DNA of 64,000 nucleotides, taken from the NCBI GenBank assembly GCA_963814435.1, contig CAWFCV010000004.1, positions 62,001 to 126,000 of the forward strand. The letters are read 5' to 3'. A program made the translations under genes and the position numbers. This DNA is from JAEUPI01 sp963814435 (lineage in GTDB: Bacteria; Pseudomonadota; Gammaproteobacteria; Burkholderiales; Burkholderiaceae_C). Numbering within the stretch: position 1 is the first letter of the stretch; the number at the start of each line of letters is the position of its first letter. The notes under the pieces were generated by a model. It saw nothing but the letters and a program-made list of their open reading frames with translations, was not told where the DNA came from and searched no databases. This document shows, piece after piece, positions 14,586-23,434 of the stretch.

Positions 14586-16658
14586 ATGTCGAAAATCACC
14601 ACGACCCGAACGCAGGTCCAAACACTGGCCAAGCTGCCCACCGGCATCGAGGGCTTCGACCAGATCAGCCAGGGCGGGTTGCCGCGCCATCGCACCAGCC
14701 TGCTGATCGGCGGCCCCGGCGCCGGCAAGACCGTGTTCGCGCTGCAATGCGTGGTCAACGCGGCGCGCTTGCAGCGTGCGCCCGGCATATTCGTCGCGTT
14801 CGAGGAAAGCCCGCGCCAGATCGTCACCAACGGCGCGACGTTCGACTGGGGGCTGGCCGGCCTGTCGAACAAGAAGCTGTTCTTCATGGATGCCCATCTG
14901 TCGCCCACGCTCGTGAAGGCGGGCGACTTCGACCTGGCCGGCATGCTGGCGATGCTCGCCGCGAAGAAGCAGGAGATCGGCGCGCAGTGGATCGTGTTCG
15001 ACGGCATCGACGTCCTGCTCACGTTGCTGCAGGACCCGGCTGCGGAAATGCGCGAGCTGTACCGCCTGCGCGACTGGCTGGCCGACAGCGCGTTGACCGC
15101 CATTGTCACCGCGAAGGTGGAACCCCCGACTTCGCCGGCCGAGCATTCCGGAGTGCTGCAGTTCATGGCCGATTGCGTGGTCCGGCTGGCGCGGCGGCAG
15201 GAGGACCGCATCTCGGCGCAGACGCTGCAGATCACCAAATACCGCGGGTCGGGCTACGCGGCCGCGGAGTTTCCGCTCAGCTTCGGTCCGTCGGGCATCG
15301 AGGTGGGGGCCACCAAACCGCCCGAGATCGGCCACAAGGCCTCGACCGAGCGCCTGAGCGCCGGCTTCGAGCGGCTCGACGCGATGCTCGGCGGCGGGTT
15401 GTTCCGCGGCAGCAGCACGCTGATCACCGGCGTTCCCGGCACGTCGAAGACCACGCTGGCCGGCAAGTTCATCGAGGCCGCCTGCAGGCGCGGCGAGCGC
15501 GCGCTGTTCGTGAGTTTCGACGAGAGCGCCGAGCAGATCATGCGCAATCTCACGTCGGTGGACATCCAGCTCAGGCCGCACGTCCGCTCGGGCCTGCTGC
15601 AGATGTACTCGGCGCGCACCGAAGGCGTCAGCGCGGAAGAGCAGCTGCTGAAGATCGGCGCGCTGATCCGCGCGCACCGGCCGCTGTGCATGGTGATCGA
15701 CCCGCTGACGGCCATCGCCAAGTCCGGCGCGCTCGGGGCCGCGCGCATGGTGGCCAACCGGCTGATCTACCGGGTCAAGGACGAGCAGATCACCCTGATG
15801 GTCACCGCGCTGAGCGAGACCGAGGGGCCGGGCGGCGAGGCCACCGATCTGCAGATCTCGACCATCGCCGACACCTGGATCCATCTGTCGTACCTGGTGC
15901 GCAGCGGCGAGCGCAATCGCGCGCTCACCATCGTCAAGTCGCGTGGCACGTCGCACTCGAACCAGGTGCGCGAGCTGGTGCTCAGCGACGCCGGGCCGTC
16001 GCTGTCGGATGTCTATGGCGCGGGCGGCGAGGTGCTGATGGGCACGCTGCGCTGGGAGAAGGAGGCCGAAGAGAGCGTCAGGAGGACCCGACAGGTCGCG
16101 GAGTTCGAGCACAAGCGCCGCGAGCTCCAGTTCGCCGAAGCCAACATCAGCGCACAGATCACCGCGTTGCAGCTCGATCTGGAGCGGCAGCGCGCCGAGC
16201 TGGACCTGTACTTCGGGCGAGAACGACGTGCACACCGCGTCGTCGAGCCAGCGCGAAAGCGAACTGCGCCGCCGGCGCGGCGCCGATCCGGTCGAGCCGC
16301 GTTCGAAGAAGAGCGGAAACGGAGCCGCCCGATGACACGGCCCTCGCGCAAACCCAAGTCGCCGCCCGACGGGCTGACCACCGTGGTGGTGCTGCGCCTG
16401 TACGTGGCCGGCGGTGCACCCAACTCGATGCAGGCCATCGCCAACCTCGAGGCCATTTGCGCCGAGCACCTGTCGGGCGGCCACAAGCTGGAGATCATCG
16501 ACGTGCTCGAAAACCCGCTGCGCGCGATGGGCGACGGCGTGCTCGTCACGCCCAGCCTCACGAAGCTGTCGCCGCAGCCGGCGGCACAGGTCGTCGGCAA
16601 CCTCAGCGACAAGGCGCGCGTGCTGCTGGCACTGGGACTGAAGCCCCATGTCGGCTAA
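14586..16658 (+). CDS. kaiC: KaiC-like double-domain ATPase, reading in frame into KaiB
   Basis: As given, one frame of 690 residues. Domain CI (1-245) has Walker A GGPGAGKT at 42-49 and the catalytic Glu pair in FEES (73-74). Domain CII (250-490) has Walker A GVPGTSKTT at 282-290, FDES at 311-314, and ISTIADT at 424-430, whose Ser-Thr pair aligns with the autophosphorylation sites of cyanobacterial KaiC. A coiled coil follows (about 495-540). From residue 544 the frame becomes Arg/Pro-rich and then enters a full KaiB domain at 583. In the alternative frame from about 16217 the tail reads as a normal KaiC end (ESELRRRRGADP) and stops at 16335, overlapping the KaiB ATG as ATGA. A one-base indel near 16217 is therefore more likely than a true fusion. 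KaiC proteins act as ATPase timers or signalling hubs. Confidence 0.87.
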   Translation: MSKITTTRTQVQTLAKLPTGIEGFDQISQGGLPRHRTSLLIGGPGAGKTVFALQCVVNAARLQRAPGIFVAFEESPRQIVTNGATFDWGLAGLSNKKLFFMDAHLSPTLVKAGDFDLAGMLAMLAAKKQEIGAQWIVFDGIDVLLTLLQDPAAEMRELYRLRDWLADSALTAIVTAKVEPPTSPAEHSGVLQFMADCVVRLARRQEDRISAQTLQITKYRGSGYAAAEFPLSFGPSGIEVGATKPPEIGHKASTERLSAGFERLDAMLGGGLFRGSSTLITGVPGTSKTTLAGKFIEAACRRGERALFVSFDESAEQIMRNLTSVDIQLRPHVRSGLLQMYSARTEGVSAEEQLLKIGALIRAHRPLCMVIDPLTAIAKSGALGAARMVANRLIYRVKDEQITLMVTALSETEGPGGEATDLQISTIADTWIHLSYLVRSGERNRALTIVKSRGTSHSNQVRELVLSDAGPSLSDVYGAGGEVLMGTLRWEKEAEESVRRTRQVAEFEHKRRELQFAEANISAQITALQLDLERQRAELDLYFGRERRAHRVVEPARKRTAPPARRRSGRAAFEEERKRSRPMTRPSRKPKSPPDGLTTVVVLRLYVAGGAPNSMQAIANLEAICAEHLSGGHKLEIIDVLENPLRAMGDGVLVTPSLTKLSPQPAAQVVGNLSDKARVLLALGLKPHVG
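16332..16658 (+). CDS. kaiB: KaiB-like protein
   Basis: From ATG 16332 the frame encodes 108 residues with the KaiB thioredoxin-like fold: VVVLRLYVAGGAPNSMQAI (about 18-36), LEAICAEHL, LEIIDVLENP, and the conserved LVTPSLTKLSPQPAAQVVGN. KaiB switches fold and binds the CI ring of KaiC to set its phosphorylation state. Length fits stand-alone KaiB. In the given sequence the frame is continuous with kaiC upstream; I think KaiB is normally a separate, translationally coupled gene. The downstream Crp/Fnr gene starts 11 bases before the KaiB stop. No kaiA is present, as in other proteobacterial KaiBC systems. Confidence 0.87.
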   Translation: MTRPSRKPKSPPDGLTTVVVLRLYVAGGAPNSMQAIANLEAICAEHLSGGHKLEIIDVLENPLRAMGDGVLVTPSLTKLSPQPAAQVVGNLSDKARVLLALGLKPHVG

Positions 16659-17565
16659 CGGCCATCTGCCGAGCCCACGCGCCGCGCCGGGATCGATGGT
16701 GCTGCGCAGGGTGATCAACCAGCTGCCCGAGGGCGGCCCCGAACGGCAGGCCATCGAGGCCGGCGAGATCGACGCCGTGCTGGACCACGCCAACTCCAAC
16801 GTCATCCTGTTTCCAGCGGCGCGTCGCGCCATTCGCGTCGCGCCCAGCAGCCCGCCGCCGCCCGCCCCCCGCGCCGCACCCGACGCGCCGGTGGCCAACA
16901 GCGTGCTCGCGGCGCTGACGCCCGCGGAGTACCGGGAGTTGCTGCCCGGGCTCGAGCCGGTGGCGCTGCGCTTCGGCGAGGTGCTGCACGAACCGGGCGC
17001 GCCGATCCGCTATGTGTACTTCCCGATCGATTGCACGATCTGCCTGCTGTCGCTCACGCAAAACCAACGCATGGTGCAAACCGGGCTGGTCGGCTTCGAG
17101 GGCATGGTCGGCATCTCGCTCGTGCTCGGCGTGGACGTGTCGTCGGTTCGTGCGCTGGTGCAGTGCGCCGGCGCGGCACTGCGCATGCCGGCGGCGCGCT
17201 TCCAACCGGCGTTCCGCAGCTGCCTGTCGTTGCAGCGCGAACTGTACCGCTATGCCTATGTCAAACTGGCCCAGTCGCGCCAGGCCGTGGCCTGCGTCGC
17301 GTCACACAGCATCAAGCAACGGTTGGCCTGCTGGATCCTGATGACCAGCGATCGGTCTCGCTCGTCCGTGGTCGCGCTGAAGCACGACCACCTGTCCACC
17401 ATCCTGGGCGTGAGGCGCGCCTCGGTCACGCTGGCATCGCTGGAGCTGCGCTCGCGCAAGCTGATCAGCGCCCGCCGCGGCGAGACCCGGATCCTCAAAC
17501 GCGCGGGCCTCGAGGCTGCGTCGTGCGCCTGCTACAAGCGGGTCGAGGCCTTGCACACGACGTGA
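16648..17565 (+). CDS. Crp/Fnr family transcriptional regulator with extended N-terminus
   Basis: A 305-residue regulator. Residues about 90-205 form the cyclic-nucleotide-binding-like beta-roll (EVLHEPGAPIRYVYFPID, LVGFEGMVGISLVLG), and residues 225-275 a winged helix-turn-helix (LKHDHLSTILGVRRASVTLA). The first ~85 residues are an unusual extension containing EAGEIDAVLDHANSNVILFPAARRA and a Pro-rich linker; it could bind a partner or signal. The ATG overlaps the end of kaiB, so it belongs to the kai transcript and may be its output regulator. Ligand residues for cAMP are not evident. Confidence 0.85.
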   Translation: MSANGHLPSPRAAPGSMVLRRVINQLPEGGPERQAIEAGEIDAVLDHANSNVILFPAARRAIRVAPSSPPPPAPRAAPDAPVANSVLAALTPAEYRELLPGLEPVALRFGEVLHEPGAPIRYVYFPIDCTICLLSLTQNQRMVQTGLVGFEGMVGISLVLGVDVSSVRALVQCAGAALRMPAARFQPAFRSCLSLQRELYRYAYVKLAQSRQAVACVASHSIKQRLACWILMTSDRSRSSVVALKHDHLSTILGVRRASVTLASLELRSRKLISARRGETRILKRAGLEAASCACYKRVEALHTT

Positions 17566-17700
17566 ACGGCGTGATCGCCTGTCGGGCCCGCAACGCTGGC
17601 GGCGCCACGCACCGAATGATTCCGCCTCCAGCCCCCGACGGGCCGCCACAATAGGCGGTCGCGCCGCCGATGCAGCGGCGATGCGGTGGGAGGGTTTGAC

Positions 17701-19380
17701 GTGACGCCAGACAAGCTGATCCTGGACTGGGTGCTCGAACACGAGGCGGGCCATCCCGACCGGGTGTTTCTGACGCAGCCCACCGGCGGCGGGCAGGTCG
17801 TCGACTACACCTGGGGCCAGGTGCTCGACCAGTCGCGCCGCATGGCGGCGCACCTGCGCAGCCGCGGCCTTCCGCGCGGCGCGCGCATCGCGATCCTGTC
17901 GAAGAACTGCGCGCACTTCTTCATGGCCGAGCTGGCCGTGTGGCTGGGCGGCTACACCACGGTGGCGATCTTCCCGACCGAAACGGCCGACACCGTGCGC
18001 TTCGTGCTCGAACACAGCGAGGCGAGCCTGCTGTTCGTCGGCAAGCTCGACACCTGGGCGCAGCAGCGCGGCGGCGTGCCGGTGGGGCTGCCGTGCATCG
18101 CGTTTCCGCTGGCGCCGAAGAGCACGCTCGAGGGCTGGGACGCGATCACCGCGCGCACGGCCCCGCTGCAGGGCAACCCGCAGCGCACGGCCGACGAGCT
18201 GGCGATGCTGATCTACACCTCGGGTTCGACCGGACAGCCCAAGGGCGTGATGTGCCCGTTCGGCGCGCTGACGCGCGCGGCCGTGGGCATCGTCAACGAC
18301 CGGCGCCAGCGCGTCGGGCAGAACGTCGAGAGCCGCATGCTGTCGTACCTGCCGCTGGCGCACAGCTTCGAGCGCTCGTGGGTCGAAGCGGCGTCGCTGG
18401 TGGACGGCCATGCGCACATCTATTTCGCCGAGGCGCTCGACACCTTCGCACAGGACCTGCGGCGCGCGCGGCCGACGCTGTTCATCTCGGTGCCGCGGCT
18501 GTGGCTGAAGTTCCAGCAGGGCGTGTTCGCGCAGATACCGCCGGCCAAGCTCGACCGGCTGCTGTCGATCCCGATCCTCGGACGCATCGTCGCGCGCAAG
18601 GTGCTCAAGGGCCTGGGGCTCGACGCGGTGGTGCAGGCCGGCAGCGGCTCGGCGCCGTTGCCGCCCGAGCTGATCCGCTGGTACCGCCGGCTGGGGCTGA
18701 AGCTGTTCGAAGGCTACGGCATGACCGAGGACAACTCGTACTCGCACACCAGCAACGAGCAGGCCAGCGAGCCGGGCTGGGTCGGCGTGCCGATGCCCGG
18801 CGTGGAGGTCAAGCTCAGCCCCGAGGGCGAGGTGCTCATCAAGTCGCCGGGGCAGTTCAGCGGCTACTACAAGCAGCCCGAGCTGACGAAGGAGTCGTTC
18901 ACCGAGGATGGGTTCTTTCGCACCGGCGACCGCGGCGAGCGCCGTGCCGACGGCATGCTGAAGATCACCGGCCGCACCAAGGAGCTGTTCAAGACCGCCA
19001 AGGGCAAGTACGTTGCGCCGGCGCCGATCGAGAACCGCCTGAACGCGCACCCGATGGTCGAGCTGTCGATGGTGTCCGGCGTCGGCCAGAGCGCGGCCTA
19101 CGCGCTGGTGGTGCTGGCCGAGACGCTGCGCCCGAAACTCGGCGATGCGGCGCAGCGCGCCGCGGTCGAGCGCGAGATGGAGCAGTTGCTGGACAAGGTG
19201 AACCACGAGGTGGCCGAGTACGAGCATCTGCGCATGATCGTGCTCGTGCGCGACCCGTGGTCGATCGAGAACGGGTTTCTGACGCCGACGATGAAGATCA
19301 AGCGCAGCCGCATCGAGGCCGCGGTCGCATCGAATGTGGACGGCTGGTACACCCGCGGCGAACGTGTGCATTGGGCATGA
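17701..19380 (+). CDS. AMP-dependent acyl-CoA synthetase (long-chain fatty acid type)
   Basis: A 559-residue adenylate-forming enzyme. The P-loop YTSGSTGQPKG is at 172-182, the substrate region holds SYLPLAHSFER, the A5 motif is GYGMTED (about 340-346), A7 is TGDRGER, and the C-terminal catalytic lysine region is FKTAKGKYVAP. These fit long-chain acyl-CoA synthetases of the ACSBG/FadD15 branch, which activate free fatty acids to CoA thioesters through an acyl-AMP. GTG 17701 is preceded by GGGAGGG seven bases upstream; an in-frame GTG at 17686 is less well placed. The next gene, a TPP-dependent carboligase/lyase, lies 72 bases downstream and may work on the same acyl-CoA. Confidence 0.88.
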   Translation: MTPDKLILDWVLEHEAGHPDRVFLTQPTGGGQVVDYTWGQVLDQSRRMAAHLRSRGLPRGARIAILSKNCAHFFMAELAVWLGGYTTVAIFPTETADTVRFVLEHSEASLLFVGKLDTWAQQRGGVPVGLPCIAFPLAPKSTLEGWDAITARTAPLQGNPQRTADELAMLIYTSGSTGQPKGVMCPFGALTRAAVGIVNDRRQRVGQNVESRMLSYLPLAHSFERSWVEAASLVDGHAHIYFAEALDTFAQDLRRARPTLFISVPRLWLKFQQGVFAQIPPAKLDRLLSIPILGRIVARKVLKGLGLDAVVQAGSGSAPLPPELIRWYRRLGLKLFEGYGMTEDNSYSHTSNEQASEPGWVGVPMPGVEVKLSPEGEVLIKSPGQFSGYYKQPELTKESFTEDGFFRTGDRGERRADGMLKITGRTKELFKTAKGKYVAPAPIENRLNAHPMVELSMVSGVGQSAAYALVVLAETLRPKLGDAAQRAAVEREMEQLLDKVNHEVAEYEHLRMIVLVRDPWSIENGFLTPTMKIKRSRIEAAVASNVDGWYTRGERVHWA

Positions 19381-19452
19381 CATGACTCCCCTCCGAAGCG
19401 CCTTCGGCGCACGCCACGCCCTCGCAGAGCCCGGGCGGTTCGCGTGGACCCA

Positions 19453-21210
19453 ATGAGCAACGCGCTGACCTCAAGCGCTCGCCACGGCGGCGACCGCATC
19501 GCCGAAGCGTTGCAGGCGCACGGCGTGCAGCGCCTGTTCACGCTGTGCGGCGGCCACATCTCGCCGATCCTGAGCGCCGCGAAGGCGCGCGGCATCCGCG
19601 TGGTCGACGTGCGCGACGAAGTCACCGCGGTGTTCGCGGCCGACGCCACTGCGCGCCTGACCGGCGTGCCCGGCGTGGCCGCGGTGACGGCCGGCCCCGG
19701 CATCACCAACACCATCACGGCGTTGAAGAACGCGCAGCTGGCGCAAAGCCCGGTGATCCTGCTCGGTGGCGCGGCGCCGACCGCGCTGCAGGGCCGCGGC
19801 GCGCTGCAGGACATCGACCAGCGCCCGCTGGTCGAGCCGCACGTCAAGCGCTTCTTCAAGATGCGACGCGTGCGCGACCTGGGGCCCACGGTGGCCGACG
19901 CGTTCGCGCTCGCACGCTCGGGCGTGCCCGGGCCGGTGTTCATCGAGTGCCCGGTGGACCTGCTCTACGACGAGGCCTCGATCCGCCAGTGGTATGCCGA
20001 CGCGGCGGGCAAGGGCACGTCGATCGCCGAGCGCGCGTTGCGCTGGTACCTCAATCGCCACGCGCGGCGCATGTTCGCGGGCAGCCTGGATGCGGTGGCG
20101 CCGAGCGTGCAGACGGTATACCTGCCGCGCGCGAACGACGCTGCCACACGCGCGGCGGCGGCCGCGCTGGCCAGGGCCGAGCGGCCGTTGATGGTGATCG
20201 GCAGCCAGGCGGTGGTGCGCGCCGAGCAGGCCGACATCGTGGCGCGAGCGGTCGCCAAGCTGAACATGCCGGTGTACCTGTCGGGCATGGCACGCGGCCT
20301 GCTGGGGCGCGACCATCCGCTGCAGCTGCGCCACGCGCGCCGCCAGGCGCTGCGCGAGGCCGACTGCGTGCTGCTGGCCGGCGTGCCGTGCGACTTCCGG
20401 CTCGACTACGGTCGCCACGTGCGGCGCAGCGCGAGGCTGATCGCGGCCAATCGCAGCACCAGGGACGCGAAGCTCAATCGCCGCCCCTACATCGCCGCGA
20501 TCGGCGACGCGGGCCTGTTCATCGAGTCGCTCGCTGCGGCCGCGCCGCCACCGCGCACGCCGTGGACGGGCTGGCTCGACCTGCTGCGCGCGCGCGACCG
20601 GGCGCGCGAGGTCGAGATCGACCAGCAGGCCGCCGCGCAGGGCGAGCACGTCAATCCGCTGGCGCTGCTGCGCGCGCTCGAGGCCGAGGCCGGCGACGAC
20701 GCCGTCTTCGTTGCCGATGGCGGCGACTTCGTGGCCACCGCGAGCTACGTGCTGCACCCGCGCGGCCCGCTCACCTGGCTCGACCCGGGTGCCTTCGGCA
20801 CGCTGGGCGTCGGTGCCGGCTTTGCGATGGGCGCGGCGCTGGCGCGGCCGGATCGCGAGGCCTGGATCATCTTTGGCGATGGCGCCTGCGGCTGGGGCCT
20901 GGCCGAGTTCGACAGCTTCGTGCGCCAGGGGATCGCGGTGATCGCGGTGGTCGGCAACGACGCCGGCTGGACGCAGATCGCGCGCGAGCAGGTGAAGATG
21001 CTGCACGACGACGTGGCCACCGTGCTCGCGCGCAGTGCCTACCACGAGGTCGTGGCCGGCTTCGGCGCCGAGGGGCTGCTGGTCAGGCACGCCGACGAGG
21101 TGCGGCCGGCGCTGGCGCGCGCACGCGCGCTGCGGCGTCAGGGCAAGGCCGTGCTGATCAACGTGTGGCTGGACAAGACCGAGTTCCGCGAGGGCTCGTT
21201 GTCGATGTGA
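19453..21210 (+). CDS. thiamine-pyrophosphate enzyme (acetolactate synthase / ILVBL / 2-hydroxyacyl-CoA lyase-like)
   Basis: A 585-residue TPP enzyme with the three-domain layout of acetohydroxyacid synthases. The catalytic Glu that activates TPP lies in RDEVTAVFAAD (Glu56), and AVTAGPGITNTITAL follows. The TPP-binding motif starts with IFGDGACGWGLAEFDSF (about 474-490) and ends VVGNDAGWTQI. Similarity in the pattern is strongest to ILVBL/HACL-like proteins, which cleave 2-hydroxyacyl-CoA during alpha-oxidation. The adjacent acyl-CoA synthetase supports an acyl-CoA substrate. ATG 19453 chosen; GTG 19444 is the alternative. A small GCGCC-TTC-GGCGC hairpin lies in the 72-base gap before it. Confidence 0.84.
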   Translation: MSNALTSSARHGGDRIAEALQAHGVQRLFTLCGGHISPILSAAKARGIRVVDVRDEVTAVFAADATARLTGVPGVAAVTAGPGITNTITALKNAQLAQSPVILLGGAAPTALQGRGALQDIDQRPLVEPHVKRFFKMRRVRDLGPTVADAFALARSGVPGPVFIECPVDLLYDEASIRQWYADAAGKGTSIAERALRWYLNRHARRMFAGSLDAVAPSVQTVYLPRANDAATRAAAAALARAERPLMVIGSQAVVRAEQADIVARAVAKLNMPVYLSGMARGLLGRDHPLQLRHARRQALREADCVLLAGVPCDFRLDYGRHVRRSARLIAANRSTRDAKLNRRPYIAAIGDAGLFIESLAAAAPPPRTPWTGWLDLLRARDRAREVEIDQQAAAQGEHVNPLALLRALEAEAGDDAVFVADGGDFVATASYVLHPRGPLTWLDPGAFGTLGVGAGFAMGAALARPDREAWIIFGDGACGWGLAEFDSFVRQGIAVIAVVGNDAGWTQIAREQVKMLHDDVATVLARSAYHEVVAGFGAEGLLVRHADEVRPALARARALRRQGKAVLINVWLDKTEFREGSLSM

Positions 21211-21339
21211 CGGCGGGCCCGACGGCGGGCCTGGCCGCCGGGCGGTCGATCGACGCCGCGCCTGGGTGAAGCACCGTCACCGCCGCGAGCGGCGCGCGCC
21301 GATACTCGGGTCCGGTCGTTGCACGAAAGCGGTGAACCC

Positions 21340-22438
21340 ATGCTGCCCCAACCCAGGCTCACGCTGCGCGAACTGCAGGTCCGCGCCGTCCAGGTGCCGC
21401 TGCGCCTGCCACTGCACACCAGCGGCGGCACGGTGGGCAGCGCGCCGCTGGCGCTGATCGACCTGCTGACCGACGAGGGCATCACCGGGCGAACCTACCT
21501 CTTCTGCTACACGCCGCTGGTGCTCAAGCCGGTGGTGCAGCTGCTGCACAACCTGTCGGTGTTCCTCAAGGGCGACGCGGTGGCGCCGGTCGAGCTCGAC
21601 GCGAAGCTGCAGCGCAGCTTCCGGCTGCTCGGCGCGTCCGGCCTCGCGGGCATGGCCCTGGCCGGCATCGACATGGCGGCCTGGGACGCACTGGCGCGCG
21701 CCAGCGCGATGCCGCTGGCACGCCTGCTCGGCGGCACGCTGCGGCGCGTGCCAGCCTACAACAGCTGCGGGCTGGGCATCATCGGCGCGGCGCGTGCGGC
21801 GGCCGAAGCGGTGGAGCTGGCGGCGCCGGGATTTCCGGGCGTCAAGGTGCGACTGGGTTATGCCGACGCGAAGGCCGACGTCGCGGTGGTGCACGCGGTG
21901 CGCCGCGCCATCGGCGACCAGGTGCAACTGATGAGCGACTACAACCAGGCGCTCAGCGTGGCCGAGGCGCTGCGCCGCGTCGACGCGCTGGCGGGCGAGG
22001 GCCTGGCGTGGGTGGAGGAGCCCACGCGCGCCGACGATTTCGCACGGCCACGCGCAGATCCGGCGCAAGAGCCGGCTGCCGATCCAGATCGGCGAGAACT
22101 GGTGGGGCACGCACGACATGGCCAAGAGCCTGGCGGCTCAGGCATCCGACCTCGGCATGCCCGACGCGATGAAGATCGGCGGCGTGACCGGCTGGATGCG
22201 CGCCGCGGCACTGGCGGAAAGCCAGGGCCTGCCGATCTCGAGCCACCTGTTCCCCGAGGTCAGTGCGCATCTGCTCGCGGCGTCGCCCACCGGCCACTGG
22301 CTCGAGTACGTGGACTGGGCCGAACCGATCCTGCAGACACCGCTGCGCTTCGAGAAAGGCGAGGCCGTGATCGCCGATGCGCCGGGCACGGGGATCGAGT
22401 GGAACGAGGAGCAGGTCGAGCGCTTCCACGTGCCGTGA
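21340..22438 (+). pseudogene. mandelate racemase/muconate lactonizing enzyme family protein, one frameshift
   Basis: An enolase-superfamily enzyme of about 366 residues interrupted once. Frame 1 (from ATG 21340) covers the capping domain and barrel up to WVEEPTRADDF; the protein continues one base later in another frame as GHAQIRRKSRLPIQIGENWW. The junction at about 22043-22047 has one extra base. Active-site residues are all visible: Lys in VKVRLGY, Asp in MSDYNQA, Glu in WVEEP, Glu in QIGENWW, His in SSHLFPEVSAH and Glu in WLEYVDW. Members abstract the alpha-proton of carboxylates with Mg2+. Because every catalytic residue is kept, an indel in the sequence is likelier than decay. Confidence 0.83.
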
Positions 22439-22480
22439 GACCGAATGAACTGCACGCGCCCGGCACCGGTCATATCGCCG

Positions 22481-23422
22481 ATGAATCATCGTCGCATGCT
22501 GTCGCGCCGGGCGCTGCTGCAGCACGCGACGGGCTGCTTCGTGGCCGGTCTCGCCGCCCCTGGCGCGCTCGGCCAGCCGGCGGCGGGCGTCGGTGCGCTG
22601 GTCACCAGGCCGATCCCCTCCAGCGGCGAGGCGCTGCCGGTGGTGGGCCTGGGCAGCTGGATCACGTTCAACGTCGGCAACGACCCCGTCGCGCGCGCGG
22701 GCTGCGCCGAGGTGATGCGCGCATTCTTCGAGGCGGGCGGCAGGCTGATCGATTCGTCGCCGATGTACGGGTCGTCGCAGGGGGTCATCGGCGAAGGTCT
22801 GGTGCGCATCGGCCGCACCCACACGGTGTTCGCGGCCGACAAGGTGTGGATCTCGGCTGGCGCGCGCGGCCCGGCGCAGATCGAGGAGTCGCGGCGCCTC
22901 TGGGGCGTGGCGCGCTTCGACCTGCTGCAGGTGCACAACCTGCTCGGCTGGGAGGAGCACCTGCCCACGCTGCGTGCGATGAAGGCCGCCGGCCGCCTGC
23001 GCTACCTGGGCATCACCACGTCGGAGGGCCGGCGCCACCGCGAGGTGGAATCGATCCTGCGCAGCCAGCCGCTGGACTTCGTGCAGATCACCTACAACAT
23101 CGTCGATCGCGAGGTCGAGCAGCGCATCCTGCCGCTGGCGCACGAGCGCGGCGTGGCGGTGATCGTGAACCGGCCGTTCCAGGAAGGTGCGTTGCTGCAG
23201 CGCCTGCAGCAGCACCGGCTGCCGCCGTGGGCGGCCGAGATCGGCTGCGATGGCTGGGCGCAGTTCGTGCTGAAGTTCATCGTCTCGCATCCGGCGGTGA
23301 CCTGCGCGATTCCGGCCACCAGCAGCGTGGCGCATGTGCGGCAGAACCTCGGCGCCGCGCGCGGCGCGATGCCCGATGCGGTGATGCGCGAGCGCATGGC
23401 GCGCCACGTCGCGGCGCTGTAG
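22481..23422 (+). CDS. aldo/keto reductase with Tat signal peptide
   Basis: A 313-residue exported aldo/keto reductase. The N-terminus SRRALLQHATGCFVAG is a twin-arginine signal, so the folded, NADPH-type enzyme would work in the periplasm or be anchored there. The reductase barrel has the tyrosine of the tetrad in DSSPMYGSSQ, lysine in ADKVWISA and histidine in LLQVHNLLGW. C-terminal AIPATSSVAHVRQNL is the phosphate-binding end. I start at ATG 22481, which gives a compact Tat peptide; ATG 22445 or 22496 are possible. Exported aldo/keto reductases with Tat signals are known from proteobacteria but their substrates are not. Confidence 0.85.
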   Translation: MNHRRMLSRRALLQHATGCFVAGLAAPGALGQPAAGVGALVTRPIPSSGEALPVVGLGSWITFNVGNDPVARAGCAEVMRAFFEAGGRLIDSSPMYGSSQGVIGEGLVRIGRTHTVFAADKVWISAGARGPAQIEESRRLWGVARFDLLQVHNLLGWEEHLPTLRAMKAAGRLRYLGITTSEGRRHREVESILRSQPLDFVQITYNIVDREVEQRILPLAHERGVAVIVNRPFQEGALLQRLQQHRLPPWAAEIGCDGWAQFVLKFIVSHPAVTCAIPATSSVAHVRQNLGAARGAMPDAVMRERMARHVAAL

Positions 23423-23434
23423 CGCGAGCCGTCC

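Noticed and set aside
14586..16335. RadA or another RecA-like repair protein instead of KaiC
   Set aside because: Two KaiC domains, the conserved Ser-Thr pair and an adjacent KaiB make the KaiC assignment firm.
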